Assembly (NCBI RefSeq): GCF_900110885.1
Contig: NZ_FOFJ01000015.1
Span: 1 to 64,000, forward strand
From: Azotobacter beijerinckii
Lineage (GTDB): Bacteria; Pseudomonadota; Gammaproteobacteria; Pseudomonadales; Pseudomonadaceae
DNA length: 64,000 bases
Direction of reading: 5' to 3'
The notes below the pieces were generated by a model that searched no databases, was not told the origin of the DNA, and worked only from the letters and a program-made list of their open reading frames with translations. Shown in pieces: positions 34,005 to 44,846 of the stretch (positions are counted from its first letter, which is position 1; each line of letters opens with the position of its first letter). The translations under genes and the position numbers were made by a program.

Positions 34005-35264
34005 ATGAATCTGACCGAACTCAAGCAAAAGCCTATTACCGAACTGCTGGAAATGGCCGAACAGATGGGCCTGGAGAACATGGCCCGTTCGCGCAAGCAG
34101 GATGTGATCTTCTCCCTGCTGAAGAAGCATGCGAAAAGCGGCGAGGAAATCTCCGGTGATGGCGTGCTGGAGATCCTTCAGGACGGCTTCGGATTCCTGC
34201 GCTCGGCGGACTCCTCCTACCTGGCCGGTCCGGACGACATCTACGTCTCGCCGAGCCAGATCCGCCGCTTCAACCTGCGCACCGGCGACACCATCGTCGG
34301 CAAGATCCGTCCGCCGAAGGAGGGCGAGCGCTACTTCGCGCTGCTCAAGGTCGACTCGATCAACTTCGACCGGCCGGAAAACGCGAAGAACAAGATTCTC
34401 TTCGAAAACCTCACCCCGCTGTTCCCCAATGCCCGTCTGACCATGGAAGCCGGCAACGGCTCCACCGAAGACCTTACCGGCCGCGTGATCGATCTCTGCG
34501 CGCCGATCGGCAAGGGCCAGCGCGGTCTGATCGTCGCACCGCCGAAGGCTGGCAAGACGATCATGCTGCAGAACATCGCCAGCAACATCACGCGCAACAA
34601 CCCGGACGTGCATCTGATCGTCCTGCTGATCGACGAGCGTCCGGAAGAAGTGACCGAGATGCAGCGCACCGTGCGCGGCGAAGTGGTCGCCTCCACCTTC
34701 GACGAGCCGCCGACCCGTCACGTGCAGGTCGCCGAGATGGTCATCGAGAAGGCCAAGCGCCTGGTCGAGCACAAGAAGGATGTGGTCATCCTGCTCGACT
34801 CCATCACCCGCCTGGCGCGTGCCTACAACACGGTCATCCCCAGCTCCGGCAAGGTGCTCACCGGCGGTGTCGACGCCCACGCCCTGGAAAAGCCCAAGCG
34901 CTTCTTCGGCGCCGCGCGCAACATCGAGGAGGGCGGCAGCCTGACCATCCTCGCCACCGCACTGGTGGAAACCGGTTCGAAGATGGACGAGGTGATCTAC
35001 GAGGAGTTCAAGGGCACCGGCAACCTGGAGCTGCAGCTGGACCGGCGCGTCGCCGAGAAACGCGTGTTCCCGGCGATCAACATCAACCGTTCCGGCACTC
35101 GCCGCGAAGAGCTCCTGACCGGTGAGGAAGAGCTGCAGCGCATGTGGATCCTGCGCAAGATCCTGCATCCCATGGACGAGATCGCCGCCATCGAATTCCT
35201 CCTCGACCGTCTGAAGGACACCAAGACCAACGAGGAATTCTTCCAGTCGATGAAGCGGAAATAA
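34005..35264 (+). CDS. rho: Transcription termination factor Rho
   Basis: A 419-residue Rho. It has the N-terminal helical and cold-shock-like RNA-binding domains (about 1-125, with [17 protein letters not shown]), Walker A APPKAGKT, Walker [17 protein letters not shown] and the R-loop near [20 protein letters not shown]. The hexamer translocates on RNA and ends transcription. Length and sequence are standard, without a large insertion. Confidence 0.97.
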   Translation: MNLTELKQKPITELLEMAEQMGLENMARSRKQDVIFSLLKKHAKSGEEISGDGVLEILQDGFGFLRSADSSYLAGPDDIYVSPSQIRRFNLRTGDTIVGKIRPPKEGERYFALLKVDSINFDRPENAKNKILFENLTPLFPNARLTMEAGNGSTEDLTGRVIDLCAPIGKGQRGLIVAPPKAGKTIMLQNIASNITRNNPDVHLIVLLIDERPEEVTEMQRTVRGEVVASTFDEPPTRHVQVAEMVIEKAKRLVEHKKDVVILLDSITRLARAYNTVIPSSGKVLTGGVDAHALEKPKRFFGAARNIEEGGSLTILATALVETGSKMDEVIYEEFKGTGNLELQLDRRVAEKRVFPAININRSGTRREELLTGEEELQRMWILRKILHPMDEIAAIEFLLDRLKDTKTNEEFFQSMKRK

Positions 35265-35265
35265 T

Positions 35266-35345
35266 CCGCGGCGACAAGCCGCAAGCCTCGGGCCGCAAGG
35301 GGTGCAGGTTGGCGCCGTGACGCTCTGGCTTGGGGCTTGCAGCGA
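35266..35345. repeat. Imperfect inverted repeat, possible REP remnant
   Basis: GACAAGCCGCAAGCC near the left end and GGCTTGGGGCTTGCAGC near the right end face each other imperfectly. The GCTTGCGGCTTGTCGC-type motif occurs in Pseudomonas extragenic repeats. It may terminate rho or space the ubiD promoter. Confidence 0.35.
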
Positions 35346-35361
35346 GAGGCCTGCAGTTCCC

Positions 35362-36828
35362 ATGAAATATTCCGATCTCCGCGAGTTCCTGCGCGTCCTG
35401 GAGGCGCGCGGCGAGCTCAAGCGTATCCAGACGCCGGTCTCGCCCGTGCTGGAAATGACCGAAATCTGCGACCGTACCCTGCGCCGCGGTGGCCCTGCGT
35501 TGCTGTTCGAGAAACCGGTGGGCTTCGACATGCCGGTGCTCGGCAACCTGTTCGGCACGCCGCAGCGCGTGGCGTTGGGCATGGGCGCCGAGGAGGTCTC
35601 CGAACTGCGCGAGATCGGCAGGCTGCTGGCCTTCCTCAAGGAGCCGGAACCGCCCAAGGGGCTCAAGGATGCTTGGAGCAAGCTGCCGCTGTTTCGGAAG
35701 GTGGTCAGCATGGCGCCCAGGGTGCTGAAGGACGCGCCCTGCCAGGAGGTGATCCTCGAGGGCGAGGAGGTCGATCTCGGCAAGCTGCCCGTGCAGCACT
35801 GCTGGCCGGGTGACGCTGCACCGCTGATCACCTGGGGCCTGACCATCACCCGCGGGCCGAACAAGGAGCGGCAGAACCTCGGTATCTACCGCCAGCAGGT
35901 GATCGGCCGCAACAAGGTGATCATGCGCTGGCTCAGCCACCGTGGTGGCGCACTGGACTATCGCGAGTGGTGCCAGAAGCATCCGGATCGCCCCTACCCG
36001 GTGGCGGTGGCGCTGGGGGCGGACCCGGCGACCATTCTCGGTGCGGTCACCCCGGTGCCGGACACCCTTTCCGAATACGCCTTCGCCGGCCTGCTGCGTG
36101 GCCGGCGCACCGAACTGGTCAAGGCCGTCGGCAGCGACCTGCAGGTGCCGGCCAGCGCCGAGATCGTCCTCGAGGGCCACATCCATCCCGGCGAGATGGC
36201 CGACGAGGGGCCCTACGGCGACCACACCGGTTACTACAACGAGGTCGACCGCTTCCCGGTGTTCACCATCGAGCGCATCACCAAGCGTCGCGACGCCATC
36301 TACCACAGCACCTACACCGGCCGGCCGCCGGACGAGCCGGCAGTGCTCGGCGTGGCGTTGAACGAGGTGTTCGTGCCGATCCTGCAGAAGCAGTTTCCGG
36401 AGATCGTCGACTTCTACCTGCCGCCGGAGGGCTGTTCCTACCGTATGGCGGTGGTGACCATCAAGAAGCAGTATCCCGGCCATGCCAAGCGGGTGATGCT
36501 GGGGGTCTGGTCATTCCTGCGCCAGTTCATGTATACCAAGTTCGTCATCGTCACCGACGACGACATCAATGCCCGCGACTGGAACGACGTGATCTGGGCC
36601 ATCACTACGCGCATGGACCCCAAGCGCGACACCGTGCTGATCGACAATACGCCGATCGACTATCTCGATTTCGCCTCGCCAGTTTCCGGTCTGGGCTCGA
36701 AGATGGGGCTGGACGCCACCCACAAGTGGCCGGGCGAAACCAGCCGCGAGTGGGGACGGGCGATCCGCCAGGACCCGGCAGTGAAGCAGCGCGTCGACGA
36801 ACTCTGGCCGTTGCTGGGCATCGACTGA
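35362..36828 (+). CDS. ubiD: UbiD, 3-octaprenyl-4-hydroxybenzoate decarboxylase
   Basis: A 488-residue UbiD that uses prenylated FMN for decarboxylation in ubiquinone synthesis. Family blocks include [18 protein letters not shown] (prenyl-FMN/Mn site) and the catalytic Glu region around [20 protein letters not shown]. The ATG at 35362 starts [19 protein letters not shown]. It is followed by a REP palindrome and a reductase gene, as in Pseudomonas. Confidence 0.94.
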   Translation: MKYSDLREFLRVLEARGELKRIQTPVSPVLEMTEICDRTLRRGGPALLFEKPVGFDMPVLGNLFGTPQRVALGMGAEEVSELREIGRLLAFLKEPEPPKGLKDAWSKLPLFRKVVSMAPRVLKDAPCQEVILEGEEVDLGKLPVQHCWPGDAAPLITWGLTITRGPNKERQNLGIYRQQVIGRNKVIMRWLSHRGGALDYREWCQKHPDRPYPVAVALGADPATILGAVTPVPDTLSEYAFAGLLRGRRTELVKAVGSDLQVPASAEIVLEGHIHPGEMADEGPYGDHTGYYNEVDRFPVFTIERITKRRDAIYHSTYTGRPPDEPAVLGVALNEVFVPILQKQFPEIVDFYLPPEGCSYRMAVVTIKKQYPGHAKRVMLGVWSFLRQFMYTKFVIVTDDDINARDWNDVIWAITTRMDPKRDTVLIDNTPIDYLDFASPVSGLGSKMGLDATHKWPGETSREWGRAIRQDPAVKQRVDELWPLLGID

Positions 36829-36846
36829 TGGTCGCTGGCCGGCGCT

Positions 36847-36888
36847 GAGCGACCTTTGCCGCGTGTCCTTTCGCGGCAAAGGTCGCTC
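36847..36888. repeat. REP-type palindrome, GCGACCTTTGCCGCG class
   Basis: A 17-base perfect inverted repeat (36847-36863 with 36872-36888) with an eight-base loop. The arm GAGCGACCTTTGCCGCG is the other common extragenic palindrome class of Pseudomonas and differs from the one at 1605-1653. It sits in the 92-base gap after ubiD. Confidence 0.7.
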
Positions 36889-36920
36889 CCATGATTTACC
36901 CCTCCAGGGGGCGGAGCATT

Positions 36921-37889
36921 ATGAAAGTGACCCTGCAACCCTCCGGCGCCGAACTCGAAGTAGGCATCGGCGAATCCATCCTCGATGCCGCACTCCGTCT
37001 CGGCTACGAGTGTCCGCAAGGCTGTCGCAATGGCAACTGCCATGCCTGCGCGGCACGCCTGGTCGAGGGGCGGGTGCGCCAGGGCGACGAGGTACTCGAT
37101 CACGGCGAGTTGCTGGCCTGTCAGGCCGAGCCGCTGGCGGACTGTGTGCTGCACTGGGACGGCGTGCTGGCGCCGGGCGAGCTGCCTGTGCGCGAGTTGA
37201 GCTGCCAGTTGATCGACTGTGAAGCGCTCGGCGGCGACGTGCTCCGCGTGCGTCTGCGCGCCCCGGCGGGCAAGCCGCCGCGCTACCATGCTGGGCAGTA
37301 CCTGCAGTTGCAGCGCGAGGACGGCAGCTTCTCTTCCTTTTCCCTGGCTTCGGCGCCCGACATGGGGCGCGAACTGGAGCTGCACGTTCTGGCGCGCGAG
37401 GCGTCGGCCAAGGAGCTGTTGGCATTCATCCGCCGCCAGGGCTTCGCCCGCGTGCGCCTGCCGTTCGGCGAGGCGCATCTGGGCGAGCTGCCGGACGGGC
37501 CGCTGGTGCTGATCGCCGCCGGTACCGGCATGGCGCAGATGCAGAGCCTGGTGGAGCATTGCCGGGCGAACGGCTTCGCCAAGCCGATCCACCTCTACTG
37601 GGGGGCGCGGCGGCCGGAGGACTTCTACCGGCTGCCTTACGGGGAGGAGTGGCAGCACCTGCCCAACCTGCACCTGCATCGGGTGGTCAGCGACCTGTGC
37701 GGCTGGGAGGGGCGCTGCGGCCTGCTGCACGAGGCGGTGCGCGAAGACTTCGCCGATCTTCGGGCGCTGCAGGTCTACGCCAGCGGTTCGCCGGGGATGG
37801 TCTACGCTACCTTGGACGCGCTGGTCGAGGGCGGCATGGAGGCCCGGCAGATGCGCGCCGACGTCTTCGCCTATGCTCCCCGGACCTGA
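36921..37889 (+). CDS. 2Fe-2S/FAD oxidoreductase (CDP-6-deoxy-glucoseen reductase-like)
   Basis: A 322-residue electron-transfer flavoprotein. It has an N-terminal plant-type ferredoxin domain (about 1-90; cysteines in CRNGNCHAC plus LLACQ), an FAD domain (about 100-195; SFSLASAP) and an NAD(P) domain (about 205-320; LIAAGTGMAQMQSL). In databases it is often named after the AscD/E3 reductase, but the real partner here is unknown. Its fixed place after ubiD suggests electron supply to a redox step such as ubiquinone synthesis. GCGGAG lies before the ATG at 36921. Confidence 0.88.
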   Translation: MKVTLQPSGAELEVGIGESILDAALRLGYECPQGCRNGNCHACAARLVEGRVRQGDEVLDHGELLACQAEPLADCVLHWDGVLAPGELPVRELSCQLIDCEALGGDVLRVRLRAPAGKPPRYHAGQYLQLQREDGSFSSFSLASAPDMGRELELHVLAREASAKELLAFIRRQGFARVRLPFGEAHLGELPDGPLVLIAAGTGMAQMQSLVEHCRANGFAKPIHLYWGARRPEDFYRLPYGEEWQHLPNLHLHRVVSDLCGWEGRCGLLHEAVREDFADLRALQVYASGSPGMVYATLDALVEGGMEARQMRADVFAYAPRT

Positions 37890-37932
37890 CGCCTTCGGCC
37901 GCGCCCGCTCAGCGCAGTGCGAGCATGGCGAC

Positions 37933-38358
37933 TCACTCGCCGGCGTCCACCGGCATCACCGAGAGCCGGCTGCCCTTCTGCAGCAGCGGCAGTTTCGCCA
38001 GTCCCGGGGCGCTGCGCAGGCACACCAGGTCGATGATCCCGGCGAAGGCTTCGACGAATTCCACATCGACCGCGCTCCACGGGTTCTTCACTGTGCTGGC
38101 CCGGGCATCGAAGTAGGGGCTGCGCGGGTCGAGGGCGCTGGGGTCCGGGTAGGCCGTCCGGACGATCCGGCCGATTCCGGCGATTCCCGGTCGCGAGCAG
38201 CTGGAGTGATAGAAGAAAAACAGCTCGTCGGCCTGCATGCTGCGCAGGGAGTTGCGCGCCTGATAATTGCGCACTCCATCCCAACGCGCCTGGTGGAGGC
38301 GCTGTAGGGTAGCCGCGGACAACACGTCGGGTTCGGATTTCATCAGCCAGTACGGCAT
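37933..38358 (-). CDS. EVE (PUA-like) domain protein
   Basis: A 141-residue EVE protein. Family marks are MPYWLMKSEPDVLS at the start, WDGVRNYQARNSLR, ELFFFYHSSC and WSAVDVEFVE. EVE domains bind modified bases in nucleic acids. It is convergent with the flavin reductase. Confidence 0.86.
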   Translation of the reverse strand: MPYWLMKSEPDVLSAATLQRLHQARWDGVRNYQARNSLRSMQADELFFFYHSSCSRPGIAGIGRIVRTAYPDPSALDPRSPYFDARASTVKNPWSAVDVEFVEAFAGIIDLVCLRSAPGLAKLPLLQKGSRLSVMPVDAGE

Positions 38359-38545
38359 GGGACGTATCTCGAAATGCCGGTCATCGGAACGTCGGAAGAA
38401 GCGTCGATTTCATTGACGGGCAGGGGTTTGATTGACTGATCGAGTTGGCGGAGAATGCCGCCGCTTCTTGGGGGAGGGTGGCCGTTCGCGGTCGCTGCCA
38501 ATCGCCGTTCGTCATCGTGAAGTGCCTTGAAGGGGGAGGCAATCG

Positions 38546-38680
38546 ATGAAGCGCAAGCCAGATCTGCTGTGGGTTCTTGTCATTCTCTTCGGATTGGGAG
38601 TGGTCACCACAGGCTACGCGCAAAGTCACTGGGAACAACAGCAGGGCGCTTCGTCGCCGAGCCTGTTCCGGAGTCTTTGA
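38546..38680 (+). CDS. Small single-span membrane protein (44 residues)
   Basis: MKRKPDLLWVLVILFGLGVV starts a 44-residue protein with one membrane helix (about 7-25) and a short polar tail (YAQSHWEQQQGASS). GGGGGAGG lies six bases before the ATG. The twin basic-helix-polar layout and the good ribosome site argue it is real, and a similar small protein occurs at this locus in Pseudomonas as far as I recall. The function is unknown. It ends two bases from the fthC stop. Confidence 0.75.
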   Translation: MKRKPDLLWVLVILFGLGVVTTGYAQSHWEQQQGASSPSLFRSL

Positions 38681-38681
38681 G

Positions 38682-39344
38682 TTATTCGCAGGCACCGCAG
38701 GGACTGCGGTGCTCCTGCTCCCGTCTCGTCATCCTCCGCTTGTCGGCCGCATACCAGGCCCGGTCCGTCACCGTAGCCTCCAGCGGCACGTCCCAGCTGG
38801 CCAGCGCCAGTCGATCGACCTTCTGACATTCGTGGGCCAGGCCCAGCAGCACGGGTTTGCGGCAGTATTCGTGGCGGCTCCGATAGGCCAGGCTGCGGTC
38901 GTAGAACCCGCCGCCCATGCCCAGCCGCCCGCCCTCGGGGTCGAAGCCGACCAGTGGCATCAGCAGCAGATCCAGTGTCCAGACCTTGCGTTGCCGGGCC
39001 CGGTTCGGGCGGGGTTCGCGGATGCGGAAGCGGTTCAGGCGCAGTGCCTCCCCGGGACGGACGCGCTGGAATACCATGCGGGTCGCCGGCCAGGCGTTGA
39101 GCACCGGCAGGTAGGTCGCCTTGCCGCGCCGCTGCGCGGCTTCGAGCAGTAGTCCGGGATCGATCTCGCCGTCGTTGGGCAGGTACAGCGCGACATGGCG
39201 GCAGCGGCGGAACAGCGGATGCTGTGCCAGCTGGCGATAGAGCCGGCGAGCGGCCTGGCGCTGGCGGTGGGGGGCGAGTGCGCGACGCCGTTGGCGAAGC
39301 AGGCGGCGCAGTTGGGCGCGAGAAAGGCCGGCGGTTTCGATCAT
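38682..39344 (-). CDS. fthC: 5-formyltetrahydrofolate cyclo-ligase
   Basis: A 220-residue enzyme (YgfA) with basic N-terminal helices and the ATP-binding signature GGRLGMGGGFYDR. It converts 5-formyl-THF to 5,10-methenyl-THF. The zapA-6S RNA-fthC order is conserved from E. coli to Pseudomonas, where fthC is cotranscribed with 6S RNA. C-terminal residues after DRAWYAADKRR are divergent. Confidence 0.9.
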   Translation of the reverse strand: MIETAGLSRAQLRRLLRQRRRALAPHRQRQAARRLYRQLAQHPLFRRCRHVALYLPNDGEIDPGLLLEAAQRRGKATYLPVLNAWPATRMVFQRVRPGEALRLNRFRIREPRPNRARQRKVWTLDLLLMPLVGFDPEGGRLGMGGGFYDRSLAYRSRHEYCRKPVLLGLAHECQKVDRLALASWDVPLEATVTDRAWYAADKRRMTRREQEHRSPCGACE

Positions 39345-39414
39345 GCCGAATGGGCGGGTGTCGGGAATGGATGGGCAGCGATCCTGAAGGATTCGCTGCG
39401 GTGCGGCAAGCGCA

Positions 39415-39598
39415 GAAAGCGGGCTCCCCGAAGTGCCGCTGCCGGCTTGCCCCTTGAACCCGAAAGTTCAAGGTGGCGACTGACGATGACTTTAAGGCTT
39501 TCCGTCAGGCGGACATGCACACGGGTCACACGTACAGCCTCCGAAGTTTTGCGTATCGGGAGAGGGACGTGGCCGACTGGCGTACACACCAGGGAGTG
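39415..39598 (-). ncRNA. ssrS: 6S RNA
   Basis: On the minus strand the RNA starts near 39598 with ACTCCCTGGTGTGTACGCC and contains the conserved Pseudomonas 6S blocks CACGTCCCTC, CCGATACGC, GGAGGCTGTACG and GTGCATGTCCGCCTGA, ending near GGCACTTCGGGG. About 184 bases is the normal length; both ends are approximate. It folds into a long hairpin with a central bubble that mimics an open promoter and sequesters sigma-70 RNA polymerase. A TATACT at 39605-39610 (complement) is the likely -10. It lies between zapA and fthC. Confidence 0.88.
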
Positions 39599-39627
39599 GT
39601 CGCCAGTATACCCGAAGCGAAAGGGGA

Positions 39628-39942
39628 TCAGGTCGTCAGCTCATCCGGATTGTTGGTCAGGGCGCGGTCGACCCGCTCGAGCAGGGTGCGGACCTGTTCG
39701 CGGGTCGAGCTGGCCTGCAGGTCCAGGCGTTCCTGCTTGTGCAGCAGGTCGTGGGTGATGTTGAGCGCGGCCATCACCGCCACGCGATCGGCGCCGATAA
39801 CCTTGCCGCTGGAGCGTATTTCCCGCATTTTACCATCGAGATAGCGGGCGGCGCTTTCCAGGTTGGCCCGCTCTTCCGGTGGGCAGGCGATGCAGTAGTC
39901 CTTGTCGAGGATATGGACGGAGATGGTGTGCGGCTGGCTCAT
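39628..39942 (-). CDS. zapA: Cell division protein ZapA
   Basis: A 104-residue ZapA with the N-terminal FtsZ-binding head (ISVHILDKDYCIACPPEE) and a C-terminal coiled coil (about 60-100). It cross-links FtsZ filaments at midcell. Its ATG overlaps the preceding gene by four bases (39939-39942). Confidence 0.93.
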   Translation of the reverse strand: MSQPHTISVHILDKDYCIACPPEERANLESAARYLDGKMREIRSSGKVIGADRVAVMAALNITHDLLHKQERLDLQASSTREQVRTLLERVDRALTNNPDELTT

Positions 39943-40148
39943 GAGTCCTGCTCCAGGGCTTTCAGACGTGAAATCATCGATTCGACCTTGCGCCTGGCGA
40001 TTTCGTTCTTTTCGATGAGGTGGGCGCGTTCTTCTCGCCAGGCCTTTTCATTCGCCAGGAGGAACCGGTTGTGGGCCTTGATCTGCTCGAGACGTTGGAT
40101 CAGCAGTTCCAGCTGGCGGGCGAGGGCTTGCAGGTCGTCTTCTTCCAT
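39939..40148 (-). CDS. TIGR02449 coiled-coil protein (ZapB-like)
   Basis: A 69-residue all-helical protein (MEEDDLQALARQLELLIQRL) with continuous heptads, of the TIGR02449 family found next to zapA in Pseudomonas. A role as the ZapB-like partner of ZapA is plausible from position and shape but not shown. It is translationally coupled to zapA. Confidence 0.82.
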   Translation of the reverse strand: MEEDDLQALARQLELLIQRLEQIKAHNRFLLANEKAWREERAHLIEKNEIARRKVESMISRLKALEQDS

Positions 40149-40336
40149 AGCACCTTCGTTCTTCTGCGAATGAGCGGAACTCGAGGCCGCGGCAGCGCGC
40201 TTCGATGGTCTTGGCGCATCCGCCGGTGCTAGGATACGCGATCACATTCTAGTCATTTGCTCCCCGTGGCGCCTATAGCCGCCGCCGCTTTCGCAAGGCG
40301 CGGCCAGGCCGGGCGAACGGGGAAACCGAGTCCGAT

Positions 40337-40891
40337 ATGTCCACCGATAAATCCCCCTATGCGGCTTTCTCCGCCCTGCTGGCCACGACCGGTCGGGATG
40401 TCTCTCCGGCGGAGCTGCACGGCCTGCTGCTCGGTCGCAGCTGCGCCGGCGCCGGTTTCGAGGTCGACGCCTGGCTGACCGATGCCGCCGACCTGCTCGG
40501 CAGCCAGATCCCGGACAACGTGCGCCAGGCGCTGGTCGGCCTGCAGGAGATGGTCAAGGGCGAGCTGGCCGGCGGCGAGGTCGCGGTGGTCCTGCTGCTG
40601 CCCTCCGACGAGGCGCCGCTGGCCGAGCGTGCCGTCGCCTTGGGGCATTGGTGCCAGGGCTTTCTCGGCGGTTTCGGCCTGACCGCCCGCGACACTCCGC
40701 TGAGCGCGGAGGCCGTGGAGGTGCTGCAGGATCTCGCCGCCATCGCCCAGGTGCAGGACTCGCTGGAGGAATCCGAGGAGGGCGAGGGCGATTACATGGA
40801 GGTCATGGAATACCTCCGGGTCGCGCCGCTCCTGCTGTTCGCCGAATGCGCCCGGCCGGTCGCGCCGGCGCCCAAGCCGTCCGTGCACTAG
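40337..40891 (+). CDS. ygfB: UPF0149 family protein YgfB
   Basis: A 184-residue helical YgfB (UPF0149) with [13 protein letters not shown] and [13 protein letters not shown]. In P. aeruginosa YgfB represses ampDh3 and influences beta-lactam tolerance; whether that holds here is unknown. It precedes pepP-ubiH-ubiI, as in E. coli and Pseudomonas. Confidence 0.9.
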   Translation: MSTDKSPYAAFSALLATTGRDVSPAELHGLLLGRSCAGAGFEVDAWLTDAADLLGSQIPDNVRQALVGLQEMVKGELAGGEVAVVLLLPSDEAPLAERAVALGHWCQGFLGGFGLTARDTPLSAEAVEVLQDLAAIAQVQDSLEESEEGEGDYMEVMEYLRVAPLLLFAECARPVAPAPKPSVH

Positions 40892-40931
40892 AAGCGCCGA
40901 GGCCCTTTGCCAGTCAACTGAGGAGTTGTAC

Positions 40932-42266
<1,335 letters not shown>

Positions 42267-42268
42267 GC

Positions 42269-43456
42269 ATGGCGCGGGTGGAACTGGCGATCGTCGGCGG
42301 CGGCCTGGTCGGCGCCAGCCTGGCCCTGGCCCTGCAGGAGGGCGCCAAGGCGCGCGGCTGGCGGATCGTGCTGATCGAGCCCCACGCCCCCGGCGAGGGC
42401 TATCAGCCGAGCTACGACGCGCGCTCCTCGGCGCTGTCCTTCGGCACCCGGCGGATCTACGAGCGCCTCGGTTTGTGGCCGGCGATCGCCCGCCGGGCCG
42501 AACCGATCCTGCAGATCCAGGTCTCCGAGCGGGGCCGCTTCGGCAGCGCGTGTCTGCAGGCGGAGGAGGAGGGTGTGCCGGCGCTCGGCTACGTGGTGGA
42601 GAACGCCTGGCTCGGCGAGTGCCTGTGGCAGGCGCTGGACCCCGAGGTGGTCGTCTGGCGCTGCCCGGCCGAGGTGCAGCGGATGACCCCGCTGGCCGAC
42701 GGCTACCGGCTGCAGCTGGACGACGACAGCCACCTCGACTGTGCCCTGGCGGTGCTCGCCGACGGCGGCCGCTCCGACCTGCGCGAGCAGCTCGGCATCC
42801 ATGTCCACCGCCAGCCCTACGGGCAGACCGCCCTGATCGCCAACCTCACGCCCAGCGAGCCGCACCGCGGCCGGGCCTTCGAGCGTTTCACCCAGGACGG
42901 CCCGCTGGCCCTGCTGCCGCTGGCGGAGAACCGCTGCGCGCTGGTCTGGACCCGCCCGGCGGGCGATGCCGGGAGGCTCCTGGCGCTCGACGAGCGGTCG
43001 TTCCTCGACGAGCTGCAGCGGCAGTTCGGCTACCGGCTCGGCGCCTTCCGCCAACTGGGCGCCCGCCATCCCTACGCGCTGACGCTGGTCGAGGCCGAGG
43101 AGCAGGTGCGGCCCCATCTGGTCCTGCTCGGCAATGCCGCCCACAGCCTGCACCCGATCGCCGGCCAGGGCTACAACCTGTCCCTGCGCGACACCCTGTG
43201 CCTGGCCGAGGAGCTGCTGGAGAGTCCGGCCGAGCCCGGCGACTTCGCCACCCTGCTGCGTTACCAGGCCCGCCAGCGGCTCGACCAGCAACTGACCGTG
43301 GGCTTCTCCGACCGGGTCACCCGGTTGTTCGCCACGGCCACGCCGCTGCTCGCCGACGGGCGCAGTCTCGGCCTGCTCGGCCTCGACCTGCTGCCGCCGG
43401 CCAAGCGCTGGTTCGCCCGCCAGGCCATGGGGCTCGGCACCCGTGCGCAGGCCTGA
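42269..43456 (+). CDS. ubiH: UbiH, FAD monooxygenase of ubiquinone synthesis
   Basis: A 395-residue aromatic hydroxylase with N-terminal dinucleotide fold GGGLVGASLALAL, the DG motif LADGGRSDLR and the FAD-binding LLGNAAHSLHPIAGQGYNLS. It hydroxylates C6 of the ubiquinone ring (a UbiH/UbiI/UbiF family member). The exact position is assigned by gene order. Confidence 0.9.
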   Translation: MARVELAIVGGGLVGASLALALQEGAKARGWRIVLIEPHAPGEGYQPSYDARSSALSFGTRRIYERLGLWPAIARRAEPILQIQVSERGRFGSACLQAEEEGVPALGYVVENAWLGECLWQALDPEVVVWRCPAEVQRMTPLADGYRLQLDDDSHLDCALAVLADGGRSDLREQLGIHVHRQPYGQTALIANLTPSEPHRGRAFERFTQDGPLALLPLAENRCALVWTRPAGDAGRLLALDERSFLDELQRQFGYRLGAFRQLGARHPYALTLVEAEEQVRPHLVLLGNAAHSLHPIAGQGYNLSLRDTLCLAEELLESPAEPGDFATLLRYQARQRLDQQLTVGFSDRVTRLFATATPLLADGRSLGLLGLDLLPPAKRWFARQAMGLGTRAQA

Positions 43457-43520
43457 GGCCGGCCGGGATCATCGAAGAACGGCGGGCCGGGTTGGACGCC
43501 CCTTGCCAATTGAGGAAAGC

Positions 43521-44738
43521 ATGCACGCGGATCTGATCATCGTCGGCGCCGGAATGGTCGGCAGCGCCCTGGCGCTGGCCCTGCAGGACAGCGGCCTGGA
43601 CATCCTCCTGCTCGACCGCGGGCCGCTCGAGGTGGCGCCCTGGCGCCCTGACGCCCCCTTCGAGCCGCGGGTCAGCGCGCTGTCCGCCGCCAGCCAGCGG
43701 ATTCTCGAGCGCCTCGGCGCCTGGGAGGGCATCCGCGCCCGGCGCGCCGGCCCCTACGGCGAGATGCGCGTGTGGGACGGCTCCGGTACCGGGCAGATCC
43801 ACTTTGCCGCGGCCAGCGTGCATGCCGAGGTGCTCGGTCATATCGTCGAGAACCGCGTGGTGCAGGACGCCCTGCTCGAACGCCTGGCCGGCAGCGGGAT
43901 CGGGCTGCTGCCGGCGGTGCGCCTGGACGGCCTGCGCCGCTCCGGCGACGGCTGGCTGGTCAGCCTCGGCGACGGCCGCCAGCTGCGCGCGCCGCTGCTG
44001 GTCGCCGCCGACGGCGCCAACTCGACGATCCGCCACTTGGCCGGCTGCGCCACCCGCGAGTGGGACTACCTGCACCACGCCATTGTCACCAGCGTGCGCT
44101 GCGCCGAAGCGCACCGCCGCACCGCCTGGCAGCGCTTCACCGACGACGGCCCGCTGGCCTTCCTGCCGCTGGAGCGGGACGGCGACCGCCACTGGTGCTC
44201 GATCGTCTGGTCGACCACCCCGGAGCAGGCCGAGCGGCTGATGAAGCTGGACGACGCGGACTTCGCCAAGGCCTTGGGCGCGGCCTTCGAGTGGCGGCTC
44301 GGCGCGGTGCTGGAGGTCGACCCGCGGCTGTGCATCCCGCTGCGCCAGCGCCATGCCCGGCGCTACGTCGAGCCCGGCCTGGCGCTGATCGGCGATGCCG
44401 CCCACGTCATCCATCCGCTGGCGGGACAGGGCGTCAACCTCGGCTTTCTCGATGCCGCCACCCTGGCCGAGGTGCTGCGGCATGCCCACGCGCGCGGCGA
44501 GCGGCTGGCCGAGCTGCGCGTGCTGAGCCGTTTCGAGCGCCGGCGGATGCCCCACAATCTGGCGATGATGGCGGCGATGGAGGGCTTCGAGCGGCTGTTC
44601 CAGGCCGATCCGCTGCCGCTGCGCTGGCTGCGCAACGCCGGCCTGAAGTGGATGGACGAGTTGCCCGCGGGCAAGGCGCTGTTCGTCCGCCAAGCCCTCG
44701 GGCTGAGCGGCGACCTACCCGAACTGGCGCGGACCTGA
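43521..44738 (+). CDS. ubiI: UbiI/VisC-type FAD monooxygenase
   Basis: A 405-residue paralogue of the preceding gene, with GAGMVGSALALAL, VAADGANSTIRHLAG and GDAAHVIHPLAGQGVNLG. It is expected to hydroxylate C5 of the ubiquinone ring. The ATG at 43521 follows TGAGGA. The tandem ubiH-ubiI after pepP is the usual arrangement in this group. Confidence 0.9.
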   Translation: MHADLIIVGAGMVGSALALALQDSGLDILLLDRGPLEVAPWRPDAPFEPRVSALSAASQRILERLGAWEGIRARRAGPYGEMRVWDGSGTGQIHFAAASVHAEVLGHIVENRVVQDALLERLAGSGIGLLPAVRLDGLRRSGDGWLVSLGDGRQLRAPLLVAADGANSTIRHLAGCATREWDYLHHAIVTSVRCAEAHRRTAWQRFTDDGPLAFLPLERDGDRHWCSIVWSTTPEQAERLMKLDDADFAKALGAAFEWRLGAVLEVDPRLCIPLRQRHARRYVEPGLALIGDAAHVIHPLAGQGVNLGFLDAATLAEVLRHAHARGERLAELRVLSRFERRRMPHNLAMMAAMEGFERLFQADPLPLRWLRNAGLKWMDELPAGKALFVRQALGLSGDLPELART

Positions 44739-44846
44739 GACCCGAGCCCACCCTGTCCGCGACATACCGCGCGACATCTGGCGAGTTGTGAAGCTAAATG
44801 CTAGTTACTACTATTCGCGAGGACAAATCCGAACGAGGTGGGTTCC

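Noticed and set aside
44795..44820. Fur box before the ferric-iron binding protein
   Set aside because: The best alignment to the 19-base consensus gives about 10 matches, no better than expected in an AT-richer gap.
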